Below, piece by piece: positions 1 to 9,392 of a stretch of 64,000 nucleotides of DNA (its first letter is position 1; each line of letters begins with the position of its first letter). Origin of the DNA: Cellulomonas chitinilytica (GTDB lineage: Bacteria; Actinomycetota; Actinomycetes; Actinomycetales; Cellulomonadaceae); NCBI RefSeq assembly GCF_016862675.1, contig NZ_BONK01000004.1, positions 310,001 through 374,000 of the forward strand, written 5' to 3'. Under the pieces are notes generated by a model. The model saw only the letters and a program-made list of their open reading frames with translations. It made no database searches and had not been told where the DNA came from. Both the position numbers and the translations under genes were made by a program.

Positions 1-1743
1 GCCGGCCGTCCGGGCGAACGCGAGGCTCTCGCGGGTCGGCTCGACGCGGCGCGGGCGGCGGCGGCGCGGCTCGGCGAGCACGAGGCGGCGCTGCGGTCCG
101 CCGAGGAGCTGCGTGGCGCCGTCGAGGCCCTCGGACGGGCCCGCGACGCGCTGGTGGCCGCCGAGGACGTCCGCGCCGCGGCGGGGCGCACCGCCGTCGT
201 GGCGGTCGAGCGCGAGCGGGACCTGCGGCGGGCCCGCATCGCGGGCCTCGCGGGCGAGATCGCCGCGTCGCTGACCGACGGGCAGGCGTGCCCGGTGTGC
301 GGCGGCGTCGAGCACCCCGACAAGGCGGTGCTCGGGGCCGACCACGTGTCGGCGACGCAGGTCGAGGACGCCGAGCGGGACAGGGTCGCGGCGGAGGCGT
401 CGCTCACCGGGGCCCGTTCGCAGGTGGACGTGCTGACCGAGCGGGTGGCCGCCCTGGCCGCACGGGTCGGCGACGCCACCGAGGCCTCCGCGCTGCGGGC
501 CGTCACCACGGCCACGGCGCAGGTGGACCAGTGCCGCGCGCACGTCGCCGACGCCGCGCGGCTGGCACCCGAGGTCGACGGGTTCGACGAGGCGACCCGT
601 GCCCGGGAGCAGGCCCGCGGGACCGTCGAGCAGGAGCGCACCGCGCGTGCCGCCACGCTCGACGCGGAACGCGCCCTGCTCGGCACGGCCGAGACCGAGG
701 TCATCGACGCGCGTGCCGACCACCCGACGGTGGCCGCCCGGCACGCCGCCCTCGAGGAGCGGGTCGAGGTCACGGCCGACCTCCTCGCGGCGCTCGCCGA
801 CCGGGAGACGGCCGCCGAGCACGCCGCCCGGCGGGACGCCGAGCTCACCGCCGGGCTCGCCGACACCGGGTTCGGGTCCGCGTCGGCAGCCCGGGACGCG
901 CTGGTGCCCCCCGAGGTCCTCACCGAGCTGGCGACGCTCGTCGACGCCTACGGGCGGGCGGTCGACCGGGTCGAGGCCGGTCTCGCGGAGCCCGCGCTCG
1001 CGGCCCTCGCGGACGACGCCACCGTGGACCTCGCGGCGGTGCAGGACGCCGAGCGTGACGCGCGGGCGGCCGCCGACGCCGCGGCGGCCGTGGCGTCGCT
1101 CGCCGCCGACCGGGCCGCGGCCGCCGCGCGTGCCGGCGACTCCGTCCGGTCCGCCGCCGGGACGCTCGTGCGGCGGCTGCGCGACGCCGCGCCGGTCGCC
1201 CGGATGGCGGGGCTCGCGGCGGGCAACGGCGGGGACAACGGCAAGGGCCTGTCACTCGCCACGTTCGTGCTGATGCGGCGGTTCGAGGACGTCGTCGCCG
1301 CCGCCAACGACCGGCTGCTCGTGATGTCCGACGGGCGGTACGAGCTCGAGCGGTCCGACGAGAAGGAGGACGTCCGCTCCCGAAACACCGGCCTCGCGAT
1401 GCGGGTCCTCGACCACCACACCGAGCAGGCGCGCGACCCGCGCTCCCTGTCCGGCGGGGAGACGTTCTACGTGTCGCTGTGCCTCGCGCTCGGCATGGCG
1501 GACGTCGTGACGGCCGAGGCCGGAGGCGTGGACCTCGGGACGCTCTTCGTCGACGAGGGGTTCGGCTCGCTCGACCCGCACACGCTCGACCAGGTGCTCG
1601 CCGAGCTGGGGCGGCTCCGTGCGGGCGGCCGGACCGTGGGGGTCGTCAGCCACGTGGAGGCGCTCAAGCAGTCGATCGCGGACCGCGTGGAGGTCCGACC
1701 CACCCCGCAGGGGCCGAGCACGCTCGTCGTCCGTGCCGGCTGA
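1..1743 (+). CDS. sbcC: Nuclease SbcCD subunit C, C-terminal part (5' end outside window)
   Basis: This is the ATPase subunit of the SbcCD (Mre11-Rad50-like) nuclease, which processes DNA ends and hairpins. The frame is open from base 1, so the N-terminal Walker A half lies upstream of the window. Visible parts are a long Ala/Arg/Glu-rich coiled coil, a CPVC zinc-hook motif at about nt 289-300 that dimerises the coils, a second coil, and the C-terminal ATPase lobe with the ABC signature LSGGE (about nt 1447-1461), Walker B LFVDEGFGSLD and the switch histidine in VVSHVE. The partner sbcD is expected just upstream. The gene is convergent with the next one, 12 bp away. Confidence 0.95.
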   Translation, partial: AGRPGEREALAGRLDAARAAAARLGEHEAALRSAEELRGAVEALGRARDALVAAEDVRAAAGRTAVVAVERERDLRRARIAGLAGEIAASLTDGQACPVCGGVEHPDKAVLGADHVSATQVEDAERDRVAAEASLTGARSQVDVLTERVAALAARVGDATEASALRAVTTATAQVDQCRAHVADAARLAPEVDGFDEATRAREQARGTVEQERTARAATLDAERALLGTAETEVIDARADHPTVAARHAALEERVEVTADLLAALADRETAAEHAARRDAELTAGLADTGFGSASAARDALVPPEVLTELATLVDAYGRAVDRVEAGLAEPALAALADDATVDLAAVQDAERDARAAADAAAAVASLAADRAAAAARAGDSVRSAAGTLVRRLRDAAPVARMAGLAAGNGGDNGKGLSLATFVLMRRFEDVVAAANDRLLVMSDGRYELERSDEKEDVRSRNTGLAMRVLDHHTEQARDPRSLSGGETFYVSLCLALGMADVVTAEAGGVDLGTLFVDEGFGSLDPHTLDQVLAELGRLRAGGRTVGVVSHVEALKQSIADRVEVRPTPQGPSTLVVRAG

Positions 1744-1755
1744 CCCGCCCGCTCG

Positions 1756-2172
1756 TCACCAGGTCCACCCGCGGGACGCGAGCTCGACCTCCTCGCGGAA
1801 CCGCTCGGCGGGGTCACCCTTCACGCGCTGCTCGACCTCGACGCCCGCGAGGTGGCACGCCTCGGCGAGCAGCTGGTCGTACGCGAGCTGCGAGGCGATG
1901 ATCCGCTCCGCCCGGGCGAACGTGCGCGGGTCGAGCTCGAGCGCACGGACGTGGTCGGCGACGACCCCCAGCCGTTCCTGCACCCGCAGCGTCGCGAACG
2001 GGTCGTACACCGGTTCCTTGTGCCGACGCAGCCGGCCGGCCAGCCGTTCCAGCCGGATCGCGAGCGCGACCCGCCACCTCGGTGGCTCGTCGGCGCTCGG
2101 GAACACTGCCCACAGCGCGCTGAAGACGAGCGCCGGGGCGAAGAGGACAACCAGAAGAAGCAGCCACCCCAT
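1756..2172 (-). CDS. Small membrane-anchored protein of unknown function
   Basis: This 138-residue protein begins with a hydrophobic stretch (about residues 2-24, WLLLLVVLFAPALVFSALW) that should form one membrane anchor. A charged, largely helical cytoplasmic part follows, rich in Arg/Glu/Leu. I do not recognise the family. The ATG at 2170-2172 has an AGGGA ribosome site in front, and a TAGCCT -10-like hexamer lies at 2204-2209 on the same strand. The reading frame stays open far upstream, but that extension is high-GC noise. Convergent with sbcC. Confidence 0.7.
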   Translation of the reverse strand: MGWLLLLVVLFAPALVFSALWAVFPSADEPPRWRVALAIRLERLAGRLRRHKEPVYDPFATLRVQERLGVVADHVRALELDPRTFARAERIIASQLAYDQLLAEACHLAGVEVEQRVKGDPAERFREEVELASRGWTW

Positions 2173-2322
2173 CGTGCGGTCCCTCGTTCGAACGCTTGTC
2201 CCCAGGCTAGGTCTGCGGTGTGACACACGCCACAGAGTTTCGTCTCGGTTGGGCCACAGGTGGGCGGGCCCACGGCGGGGTGCGGATGAGCAGGCCCTGA
2301 GCCCCTCGCGGGCGGGCCGGAC

Positions 2323-3534
2323 GTGCCGATGGGTCACACCGTGAGCGCGATGCGGAGGACCCCGACGAGGGCCCGGCAGGCAGTGGGGGCCGGGCAGGCA
2401 GTGCGGGCAGGGCAGACGATGCTGGCCGGGCGAGTGGCAGGGGCCGGACACCCGGGCGTGGGGGGCGGCACGACGGTCCCGCTGCGGCTGCGCGCCGCCG
2501 TGCTCGGGGTCGCCCTCGTCGCGGTCGCCGGGCTGACCACCGGCTGCGAGGAGATCGCGGCCCCCGACGCGCCCGCCGCGACCGAGGCTGCCGCGACGCT
2601 CGCACCGGAGGCACCCGCCGGTGCGACGACACCCGACGTCACGGTCGCCGGCGACGACGCCCAGGCGGCTGCCGCCGCAGCGGCGACCTCCCAGCCGACC
2701 TCCGCCCTCGGCACGGTCGCGCTCCTGACCGTGAAGGGTCGTGCCCCCAAGACGGGGTACGACCGCGACCAGTTCGGCCCGGCGTGGCAGGACGTCGACC
2801 ACAACGGCTGCGACACCCGCAACGACGTCCTGCGGCGCGACCTCACCGGAGCGGTCCTCAAGGCGGGGACGCACGACTGCGTCGTCCTGTCCGGGACGCT
2901 GGCCGACCCGTACGGCGGGAAGACGATCGCGTTCGTCCGCGGCCAGGACACGTCGTCCGCGGTGCAGATCGACCACGTGGTCGCGCTGTCCGACGCCTGG
3001 CAGAAGGGTGCCCAGCAGTGGGACGCGGGGCGCCGGGCGGCGCTCGGCAACGACCCGCTGAACCTGCTCGCGGTCGACGGCCCGCTCAACGGGCAGAAGG
3101 GCGACGGGGACACGGCGACGTGGCTGCCGCCGAACAAGGCGTACCGGTGCGCGTACGTCGCGCGGCAGGTCGCCGTGAAGTACACGTACGGGCTGTGGGT
3201 CACGGCCGCCGAGCGCGACGCGATGGTGTCGGTCCTGTCGACGTGCCCCGACGAGCCGCTGCCCGCCGGATCGTCCGTCCCACCGGCCCCGGCCCCGGCT
3301 CCCGCCCCGGCGCCGGCAGCCCCCGTCCCCGCCCCGGCACAGGCAGCACCCGCGCCCGCACCGGCGGACCCCCCGGCGGCGATCCCGTCGGCCGTGCCGC
3401 CGGTGGTCGTCACGTTCGCGAACTGCACGGAGGCATGGGCCGCCGGCGCGGCCCCGGTGCACGTGGGCGACCCGGGCTACGCGTCGCACCTGGACCGCGA
3501 CGGCGACGGCATCGGATGTGAGAAGCGCCCCTGA
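2323..3534 (+). CDS. Exported HNH (DUF1524/GmrSD-like) endonuclease-family protein with Excalibur domain
   Basis: Up to 403 residues. A hydrophobic segment ends in a lipobox-like LTTGC (about residues 70-75), so it is probably an exported lipoprotein. The core has the conserved run [14 protein letters not shown], the metal/catalytic IDHVVAL, and NDPLNLLAV followed by N-x-x-K, typical of actinobacterial HNH proteins related to DUF1524. A Pro/Ala linker (about 315-355) leads to a C-terminal Excalibur calcium-binding motif, DRDGDGIGCE. A role as extracellular nuclease is inferred from the family. The start is uncertain: the GTG at 2323 gives a long repetitive leader, while the GTG at 2458 would leave a normal 30-residue lipoprotein signal. 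A clear paralogue lies at 5083-5808. Confidence 0.85.
   Translation: MPMGHTVSAMRRTPTRARQAVGAGQAVRAGQTMLAGRVAGAGHPGVGGGTTVPLRLRAAVLGVALVAVAGLTTGCEEIAAPDAPAATEAAATLAPEAPAGATTPDVTVAGDDAQAAAAAAATSQPTSALGTVALLTVKGRAPKTGYDRDQFGPAWQDVDHNGCDTRNDVLRRDLTGAVLKAGTHDCVVLSGTLADPYGGKTIAFVRGQDTSSAVQIDHVVALSDAWQKGAQQWDAGRRAALGNDPLNLLAVDGPLNGQKGDGDTATWLPPNKAYRCAYVARQVAVKYTYGLWVTAAERDAMVSVLSTCPDEPLPAGSSVPPAPAPAPAPAPAAPVPAPAQAAPAPAPADPPAAIPSAVPPVVVTFANCTEAWAAGAAPVHVGDPGYASHLDRDGDGIGCEKRP
2373..2462 (+). repeat. Imperfect 18-nt tandem repeat (about 4-5 units)
   Basis: Units starting at 2373, 2391, 2409, 2427 and, more weakly, 2445 share a C(C/G)GGCAGGCAGTG-GGGC-like pattern with an exact 18-nt period. The array sits between the first possible start codon of the HNH lipoprotein gene (2323) and its signal peptide. 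It is either a repetitive N-terminal extension of six-residue units or untranslated leader DNA. Confidence 0.6.
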
Positions 3535-3538
3535 CCCC

Positions 3539-3580
3539 TACCGTGGGCGCGTGACCCCGACGCAGGCAGCGCGACCGTGA
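3539..3580 (+). promoter_or_regulatory. Putative leaderless promoter and 9-codon upstream ORF
   Basis: A TACCGT hexamer (3539-3544) lies 6 nt before a GTG at 3551. That GTG opens a nine-codon frame ending in TGA at 3578-3580, which overlaps the GTG start of the next gene (3577) as GTGA. The geometry fits a leaderless mini-ORF translationally coupled to the LmeA-like gene. No ribosome site precedes 3577. Inference from sequence only. Confidence 0.4.
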
Positions 3581-4293
3581 GCGCCCGTGGCCCGATCATC
3601 GGGCTGGTCGTCGTGGTCGTGCTCGGCGCCGGGGTGGTGGTCGCCGACCGGGTCGCGGCCGCCGAGGCGGAGAACCGGGCGGTCGAGGCGATCGAGCAGA
3701 ACCTCGACGTCGAGGGGACGCCCGACGTGACGATCGACGGGTTCCCGTTCCTCACGCAGCTGCTGAGGGGGTCGCTCAAGGAGGTCACCGGCACGGTCGA
3801 CGGCATGACCCTCGACGGGATCGACGCGACGGACGTCGAGGTCGAGGCGCGGGACGTGTCGACGAGCGAGCCGTACACGGTGGGGACGGGCTCGATCGCG
3901 GCGACGCTGCCGACGGCGTCGATCGAGAAGGTCGTCGCGGACCGCACGGACCTCGACGTGCAGGTGGCCGTCGAGGGCGGCGCCCTGAAGGCGTCGGGTC
4001 AGGTGCTCGGGCTGACCTTGTCGGCGACGCTGACGCCGCGGGTCGAGGACGGGCGGCTGCTCGTCGACGTGGGCGGGCTCCAGCTCGCGGGCCTGACGAT
4101 CACGGTGGACGACCTCCCGGCGAGCATCCGCACCCGCCTGACCGACCTGGAGGTCCCGGTGAGCGGCCTCCCGGAGGGTCTGGTGCTCAGCGACGCGACC
4201 GTGGTGACGGACGGTGTGCGGATCACCGCGACGGGCACCGACGTGACGGTGCCGCTGGAGCAGAGCCCCTCGGGGACCAGCACGAGTCGGTAG
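3577..4293 (+). CDS. LmeA-like phospholipid-binding protein (DUF2993)
   Basis: A 238-residue envelope protein with one N-terminal hydrophobic anchor or uncleaved signal (about residues 5-24). A DUF2993 body follows, with alternating short beta-strand-like segments and the family-type run GFPFLTQLLRG near residue 50. Members such as mycobacterial LmeA are periplasmic lipid-binding proteins involved in mannolipid maturation. The exact lipid here is unknown. The start is GTG, overlapped by a possible mini-ORF. The stop (TAG 4291-4293) overlaps a TAGGGT hexamer that may be the -10 element of the next gene. Confidence 0.85.
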   Translation: MSARGPIIGLVVVVVLGAGVVVADRVAAAEAENRAVEAIEQNLDVEGTPDVTIDGFPFLTQLLRGSLKEVTGTVDGMTLDGIDATDVEVEARDVSTSEPYTVGTGSIAATLPTASIEKVVADRTDLDVQVAVEGGALKASGQVLGLTLSATLTPRVEDGRLLVDVGGLQLAGLTITVDDLPASIRTRLTDLEVPVSGLPEGLVLSDATVVTDGVRITATGTDVTVPLEQSPSGTSTSR

Positions 4294-4342
4294 GGTCCTC
4301 CCACCCGTCACGCGGCGGGTGCCGACCGACGAAGGAACGCCC

Positions 4343-5065
4343 GTGGACTGGTTGACCGACGCCTGGCACGACGTGACGACCGCGCAGCCGGTGCCGTCGA
4401 CGACGGTCGTGCTGCTCACCGCCGCGGGGGTGCTCGTGTGCCTGGCGGTCCCGCCGCTGTGGCACGTCACCCGGCACGCGCTGACGATCGTGCACGAGGC
4501 GTCCCACGCGGGTGTCGCGGTGCTCGTCGGGCGGCGGCTGTCGGGGATCCGGGTGCACTCGGACACGTCGGGGCTGACGGTGTCCGTCGGCAAGCCGCGC
4601 GGGCCGGGCATGGTCGCGACGGCGGCCGCGGGGTACCTCGGGCCGGCCGTGCTGGGCGTGGGGGCGGCGTGGCTGCTGTCGCACGGCTTCGCCGTGGCGC
4701 TGCTGTGGTCGCTGCTCGTGGTGGTCGCGCTCGTGCTGGTGCAGATCCGCAACTGGTACGGCCTGTGGTCGGTGCTGGTGAGCGCTGCCGTGGTGGTGGT
4801 CGTGACGGTGTGGGGGTCGTCCGCGGTCCAGTCGACGTTCGCGTACGCGGTGACGTGGTTCTTGCTGCTGGGGGCGCCGCGTGCGGTGCTGGAGATGCAG
4901 GCGCAGCGCCGCCGTCGCCGGGGTGCCGCGGACACGTCCGACGCGGGTCTGCTCGCCCGGCTCACCCACCTGCCGGCGCTGCTGTGGGTCGGCGTGCTCC
5001 TGGTGCTGTGCCTCGCGGCGCTCGCGGTCGGCACGGTGTGGCTGGTGGGGCTGCAGGTCGGCTGA
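4343..5065 (+). CDS. M50-type membrane metallopeptidase family protein
   Basis: A polytopic membrane protein of about 240 residues with five or six hydrophobic segments. It carries the zinc-binding HEASH motif (HExxH) within IVHEASHAGVAVLVGRR, which places it near the M50/site-2-protease-like group often annotated 'M50 family metallopeptidase'. I chose the GTG at 4343 because GAAGGA sits 6 nt upstream. A GTG at 4319 would add eight residues without a ribosome site. The substrate is unknown. Convergent with the HNH gene downstream. Confidence 0.8.
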   Translation: MDWLTDAWHDVTTAQPVPSTTVVLLTAAGVLVCLAVPPLWHVTRHALTIVHEASHAGVAVLVGRRLSGIRVHSDTSGLTVSVGKPRGPGMVATAAAGYLGPAVLGVGAAWLLSHGFAVALLWSLLVVVALVLVQIRNWYGLWSVLVSAAVVVVVTVWGSSAVQSTFAYAVTWFLLLGAPRAVLEMQAQRRRRRGAADTSDAGLLARLTHLPALLWVGVLLVLCLAALAVGTVWLVGLQVG

Positions 5066-5082
5066 GGCCGTCGCACCGCGGC

Positions 5083-5808
5083 TCATCGCACGACCACGCA
5101 CCCGTCGACGGCCCGGCCGAGGGCGTCCCGTTCGGCGGGCGTGACCCACAGGCCGTAGGCGGCTTTCACCCGGACCTGCCGCAGCGCGTACACGCACCGG
5201 TACCCGGGGTCGGGAGGGAGCCAGCCGGCGGCGTCGGCGGCGCCCTTGTCCTGGTTGGCGGGCCCGTCGACGGCGAGCAGGTTCGCCGGGTCGTTGGCGA
5301 AGGCCTCCCGCCGGGTCGAGCTCCACCGCTGTGCACCGGTCCGCCAGGCGGCGTCGAGCGCGACGACGTGGTCGATCTGCACGTCCGCGGAGCCGGGTCC
5401 GCGGGCGAACGGCACGGTCGCGCCGGTGTAGGGGTCGGTGAGCGTGCCGTGCAGGACGACGCAGTCGTGCGTCCCGGCCTCGAGCACCACCCGGGTGAGG
5501 TCGCGGCGGAGCACGTCGTTGCGGGTGTCGCACCCGTTGCGGTCGACGTCGGCCCAGGCGGTGCCGAACCGTGCCCGGTCGTAGCCTGCGTCGGACGCGG
5601 GGGCCCGGACGGCGAGCGACGCGAGGGCGGCCCTGCCGTCGGCGACGTCCGGGGCGCTCACGGGGTACCGGGCCGACGCCCGCGCGCGGGACCACACGGG
5701 TGCACCGAGCCCGACCGCCAGGCAGCCGGCGAGCAGCACCGCCCAACCCGCCGCGGCGCGGCGTGCCGCCGGGCTGCCCGGTCCTTCGTCCTCCCCCTGC
5801 CTTGCCAC
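5083..5808 (-). CDS. Exported HNH (DUF1524/GmrSD-like) endonuclease-family protein, short paralogue
   Basis: A 241-residue paralogue of the protein at 2323-3534. It shares [37 protein letters not shown] and [14 protein letters not shown], but has no Excalibur tail and no Pro/Ala linker. The N-terminus is a cytoplasmic Gly/Arg-rich start followed by a hydrophobic signal or anchor ([20 protein letters not shown]). The GTG at 5806-5808 follows a GGAGGG ribosome site. A further 80 open codons upstream are ignored. Extracellular nuclease activity is inferred from family motifs only. Confidence 0.85.
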   Translation of the reverse strand: MARQGEDEGPGSPAARRAAAGWAVLLAGCLAVGLGAPVWSRARASARYPVSAPDVADGRAALASLAVRAPASDAGYDRARFGTAWADVDRNGCDTRNDVLRRDLTRVVLEAGTHDCVVLHGTLTDPYTGATVPFARGPGSADVQIDHVVALDAAWRTGAQRWSSTRREAFANDPANLLAVDGPANQDKGAADAAGWLPPDPGYRCVYALRQVRVKAAYGLWVTPAERDALGRAVDGCVVVR

Positions 5809-5967
5809 GCACCCTCCCGCGCCCGCCGCCCGCCGCCCACCGGTACCCGGGATCCTCGCTCGGGCGTCGCGGCACGCGCGCCGCCGGGGGACGGGCCAGG
5901 GGACGCCGGACGGCAGGCGCGGGCTGTGGTCACCTCGACCGGGAGCGAGCAGCCTGGCCGGCACCGC

Positions 5968-5998
5968 TTGACTTCGAGCGCACTCGAACGACGAGGCT
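5968..5998 (+). promoter_or_regulatory. MerR-type promoter/operator before the aldo/keto reductase
   Basis: TTGACT (5968-5973) is followed by the near-palindrome TTCGAGCGCACTCGAA (5973-5988). A 19-nt spacer then precedes GAGGCT (5993-5998), 7 nt before the ATG at 6006. An over-long spacer with a dyad inside it is the hallmark of MerR-activated promoters. Almost the same element precedes the merR gene at 7093. Confidence 0.75.
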
Positions 5999-6005
5999 CG
6001 AACCC

Positions 6006-7025
<1,020 letters not shown>

Positions 7026-7055
7026 CGCCGCCGGTTCCGCGCGCCGAGACGCCCG

Positions 7056-7086
7056 TTGACTTCGAGTGCACTCGAAGAGTGATCAT
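7056..7086 (+). promoter_or_regulatory. MerR-type promoter with perfect 18-bp palindrome (autoregulation)
   Basis: TTGACT (7056-7061), a 19-nt spacer and GATCAT (7081-7086) form a MerR-geometry promoter. The spacer region contains the perfect palindrome CTTCGAGTGCACTCGAAG (7060-7077). The merR ATG (7093) lies 6 nt after the -10 element, so the transcript should be leaderless. The site resembles AdhR/NmlR-type operators. Confidence 0.75.
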
Positions 7087-7092
7087 CGAGCC

Positions 7093-7623
7093 ATGAGCGT
7101 CGCGACCGCCGACACCGCCCTGACCATCGCCGAGGCGGCGGAGGTCACCGGCGTCACGACCCACACGCTGCGCTACTACGAGCGCGACGGGCTGATGCTG
7201 GCCGTGGACCGGGCGCCGTCGGGCCACCGCCGGTACACCGAGCAGGACCTCGGCTGGATCCGCCTGGTGACGCGGCTGCGGGCCACGGGCATGCCGATCC
7301 GCGAGGTCCGCGCGTACGCCGACCTGGTGCGGGCGGGCGACGGGAACGAGGCGGACCGCCTCGCGCTGCTGCGCGCGCACCGCGACCGGGTGCGCGCGCA
7401 GCTGGCCGAGGTGGCGACGCACCTGGACGCGATCGAGCTGAAGATCGCGGTGTACGAGACCCAGGCGCTGGCGTGCGGCGTGGAGGGCGGCGGTCTGACG
7501 AAGGTCCCGTCCTCCCGGCCGGCACGCCGCGCCGCGCCCGGTGGGCGGGCGGGCACCTGCGCAGGACCTGCACATGTCGAGGCGGGGGCCGGCACCCGCC
7601 GGCGCCTACCGTCGGGGGCGTGA
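7093..7623 (+). CDS. MerR-family transcriptional regulator
   Basis: 176 residues. The N-terminal winged helix-turn-helix is classic MerR: TIAEAAEVTGVTTHTLRYYERDGL, then SGHRRYTEQDLGWIRLVTRLRATGMP. A dimerisation helix follows (about 75-125), with a Pro/Arg-rich tail. One Cys (LACGVE) near residue 135 could sense an electrophile, but the family also contains ligand-sensing members. The ATG at 7093 is preferred because the in-frame GTG at 7066 lies inside the operator palindrome. It probably controls itself and the aldo/keto reductase. Its stop overlaps the next start (GTGA). Confidence 0.9.
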   Translation: MSVATADTALTIAEAAEVTGVTTHTLRYYERDGLMLAVDRAPSGHRRYTEQDLGWIRLVTRLRATGMPIREVRAYADLVRAGDGNEADRLALLRAHRDRVRAQLAEVATHLDAIELKIAVYETQALACGVEGGGLTKVPSSRPARRAAPGGRAGTCAGPAHVEAGAGTRRRLPSGA

Positions 7624-8042
7624 ACCCCCGGTCCCGTGCCGTCCTCGCCGGTGTCGCGGCGCTCGTCGTCGTCGCGGGCGTCGCCGTCGCGCGGCTCGGT
7701 GACGGGCCGTGGGCCGACCCCGCCGGGGACGCGCTGTACGCGGCGCTCGTGTACCTGCTGGTCCTGCTCGTCGCCCCGCGGGTGTCGCCCTGGGTGGCGG
7801 CCGGGGTGGCGACGGCGTTCTGCACGGCGGTCGAGCTGCTGCAGCTCACGGGCGTCCCTGCGGTGCTCGTCGGGCACGTGCCCGTGCTGCGGTACGCGCT
7901 CGGCACGACGTTCAACGCCGTCGACCTCGTCGTCTACGCCGCCGCGGCGACCGTGGCGGCCCTCGTCGACCGGGCCGCCACCCGGCACGTGGTCCGAGCG
8001 GACTCGCCGCGGCCCGGCGTGGCCCGGCGGGCCGCCGACTGA
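7620..8042 (+). CDS. DUF2809 family membrane protein
   Basis: 140 residues with about four hydrophobic segments. The conserved FCTAVELLQLTGVP and LRYALGTTFNAVDLVVY runs are typical of DUF2809 (VanZ-like small membrane proteins of unknown function). The GTG at 7620 overlaps the merR stop by 4 nt. A TACCGT hexamer 7 nt upstream (7607-7612) could also give it its own leaderless transcript. Confidence 0.8.
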   Translation: MNPRSRAVLAGVAALVVVAGVAVARLGDGPWADPAGDALYAALVYLLVLLVAPRVSPWVAAGVATAFCTAVELLQLTGVPAVLVGHVPVLRYALGTTFNAVDLVVYAAAATVAALVDRAATRHVVRADSPRPGVARRAAD

Positions 8043-8054
8043 CAGTCTGTCCCC

Positions 8055-8792
8055 ATGGACCCCTCGTACTCGCTCGCCGTGCGGCTGGCCTGCGAGTTCA
8101 TCGGCACGGCGATCCTGCTCATCCTCGGGAACGGCACCGTCGCCAACGTCCACCTCAAGGGGTCCAAGGGGTACGGCGGCGGCTGGTCGCTCATCGCCAT
8201 GGGGTACGGGTTCGGCGTGATGATCCCGGCGGTGATGTTCGGGGGGATCAGCGGCAACCAGATCAACCCGGCGTTCACCCTGGGCCTCGCGGCGTGGGGG
8301 CTGTTCCCGTGGTCGGAGGTCGCGCCGTACATCGCCGCGCAGATGCTCGGGGCGATGGCCGGCCAGCTCGCGATCGTCGTCACGCACAAGCCGTACTACG
8401 ACAAGACGACGAACCCGGACGACATCCTCGCGACGTTCTCGACGATCAACGCCGCGCACTCCCGGTCCAACGGGTTCCTCAACGAGCTGCTCGGGTCCGT
8501 CGTGCTGTTCTCGTGCGCGCTCGGCATCGTGCACTCGCCGCTCACCGCGAACGAGCCCGGGGTCGCGCACGTCGTGATCGGGTTCCTGGTGTGGGGGCTG
8601 GTCGCGGGTCTGGGCGGGCCGACCGGTCCGGCGCTCAACCCGGCGCGCGACCTGGGCCCGCGCATCATGCACGCGCTGCTGCCGCTGCGGCACAAGGGCC
8701 CGTCGGATTGGCGCTACTCGTGGGTGCCGGTCGTCGCCCCGATCCTCGGTGGGCTCATCGGGGTGGGCGGCTGGAAGCTGCTGCTCGGCTGA
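8055..8792 (+). CDS. MIP-family channel, glycerol-facilitator type
   Basis: A 245-residue six-helix channel of the major intrinsic protein family, passing glycerol or water across the cytoplasmic membrane. Both pore half-helices are present: NPAFTL (about residue 75) and NPARDLGPR (about residue 196). The Asp after NPAR is characteristic of glycerol facilitators rather than strict water channels. No glycerol kinase gene is adjacent, so the substrate is inferred from the motif alone. The ATG follows closely after the DUF2809 gene. Confidence 0.92.
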   Translation: MDPSYSLAVRLACEFIGTAILLILGNGTVANVHLKGSKGYGGGWSLIAMGYGFGVMIPAVMFGGISGNQINPAFTLGLAAWGLFPWSEVAPYIAAQMLGAMAGQLAIVVTHKPYYDKTTNPDDILATFSTINAAHSRSNGFLNELLGSVVLFSCALGIVHSPLTANEPGVAHVVIGFLVWGLVAGLGGPTGPALNPARDLGPRIMHALLPLRHKGPSDWRYSWVPVVAPILGGLIGVGGWKLLLG

Positions 8793-8799
8793 CCCTCGG

Positions 8800-9240
8800 T
8801 CAGTCCGCGATCGGCTCCAGCACGAACACGGGGATCAGCCGGTCCGTCTTCGTCTGGTAGCCGGCGTACGCGGGCCACGTGACGAGCGCCCGGTCCCACC
8901 AGGTCGCCCGCTCCTCACCCGCGAGCTCGCGCGCCAGGTAGTCCTTCTTGACGGCCCCGTCCTGCAGCTCGACGTGGGGGTGCGCGACGAGGTTGTGGTA
9001 CCACGCGGGGTGCTGCGGGGCGCCGCCCTTCGACGCGACCACGGCGTAGCTCCCGTCGTGCTCGACGCGCATGAGGGCGGTCTTGTGGAGCTTGCCGCTG
9101 CGCGCGCCGACGGTCGTCAGCACGATCACGGGCTTGCCCTGCAAGGTCGCGGCCTCGCGGCCGCCCGTGCGCTCGTAGGTCTCGGCCTGCGTGCGGGCCC
9201 AGTCGGAGGTGCTGGGGGCGTACTCACCGGTCAGAGGCAT
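8800..9240 (-). CDS. Deazaflavin (F420)-dependent nitroreductase-family protein
   Basis: 146 residues of the DDN/Rv3547-like split-barrel family, which bind F420 and reduce nitro or quinone compounds. Typical runs are [38 protein letters not shown] and HPHVELQDG. The ATG at 9238-9240 gives a normal family length. A GTG at 9306 would add 22 residues unlike the family. Convergent with the aquaporin, 7 bp apart. The physiological substrate is unknown. Confidence 0.9.
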   Translation of the reverse strand: MPLTGEYAPSTSDWARTQAETYERTGGREAATLQGKPVIVLTTVGARSGKLHKTALMRVEHDGSYAVVASKGGAPQHPAWYHNLVAHPHVELQDGAVKKDYLARELAGEERATWWDRALVTWPAYAGYQTKTDRLIPVFVLEPIAD

Positions 9241-9392
9241 GTCGGTGGCAACCGGTCGCGGGCGACCGGCATTCCCGTCGACGCGGCGCACGAACCTGTC
9301 GTCCACAGGCGGCTCAAAGGCCGGACACAGGCCCGCGCCGCCCGCTAACCTCCAGCGACCCGCTCGCCGACCCGCCCCGAGGACCCCCGCGC

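Noticed and set aside
2218-2230. GTGTG-A-CACAC palindrome before the HNH gene
   Set aside because: Simple dinucleotide composition gives such palindromes by chance, and it is not aligned with a promoter I trust.
1756-3489. 577-codon minus-strand frame covering the HNH gene
   Set aside because: Only its last 138 codons look like protein; the rest is Arg/Gly/Pro-rich shadow opposite the HNH coding strand.
5571-6005. N-terminal extension of the first aldo/keto reductase
   Set aside because: It would cross the MerR operator and gives Arg/Pro-rich sequence unlike any AKR; the family start is at 6006.
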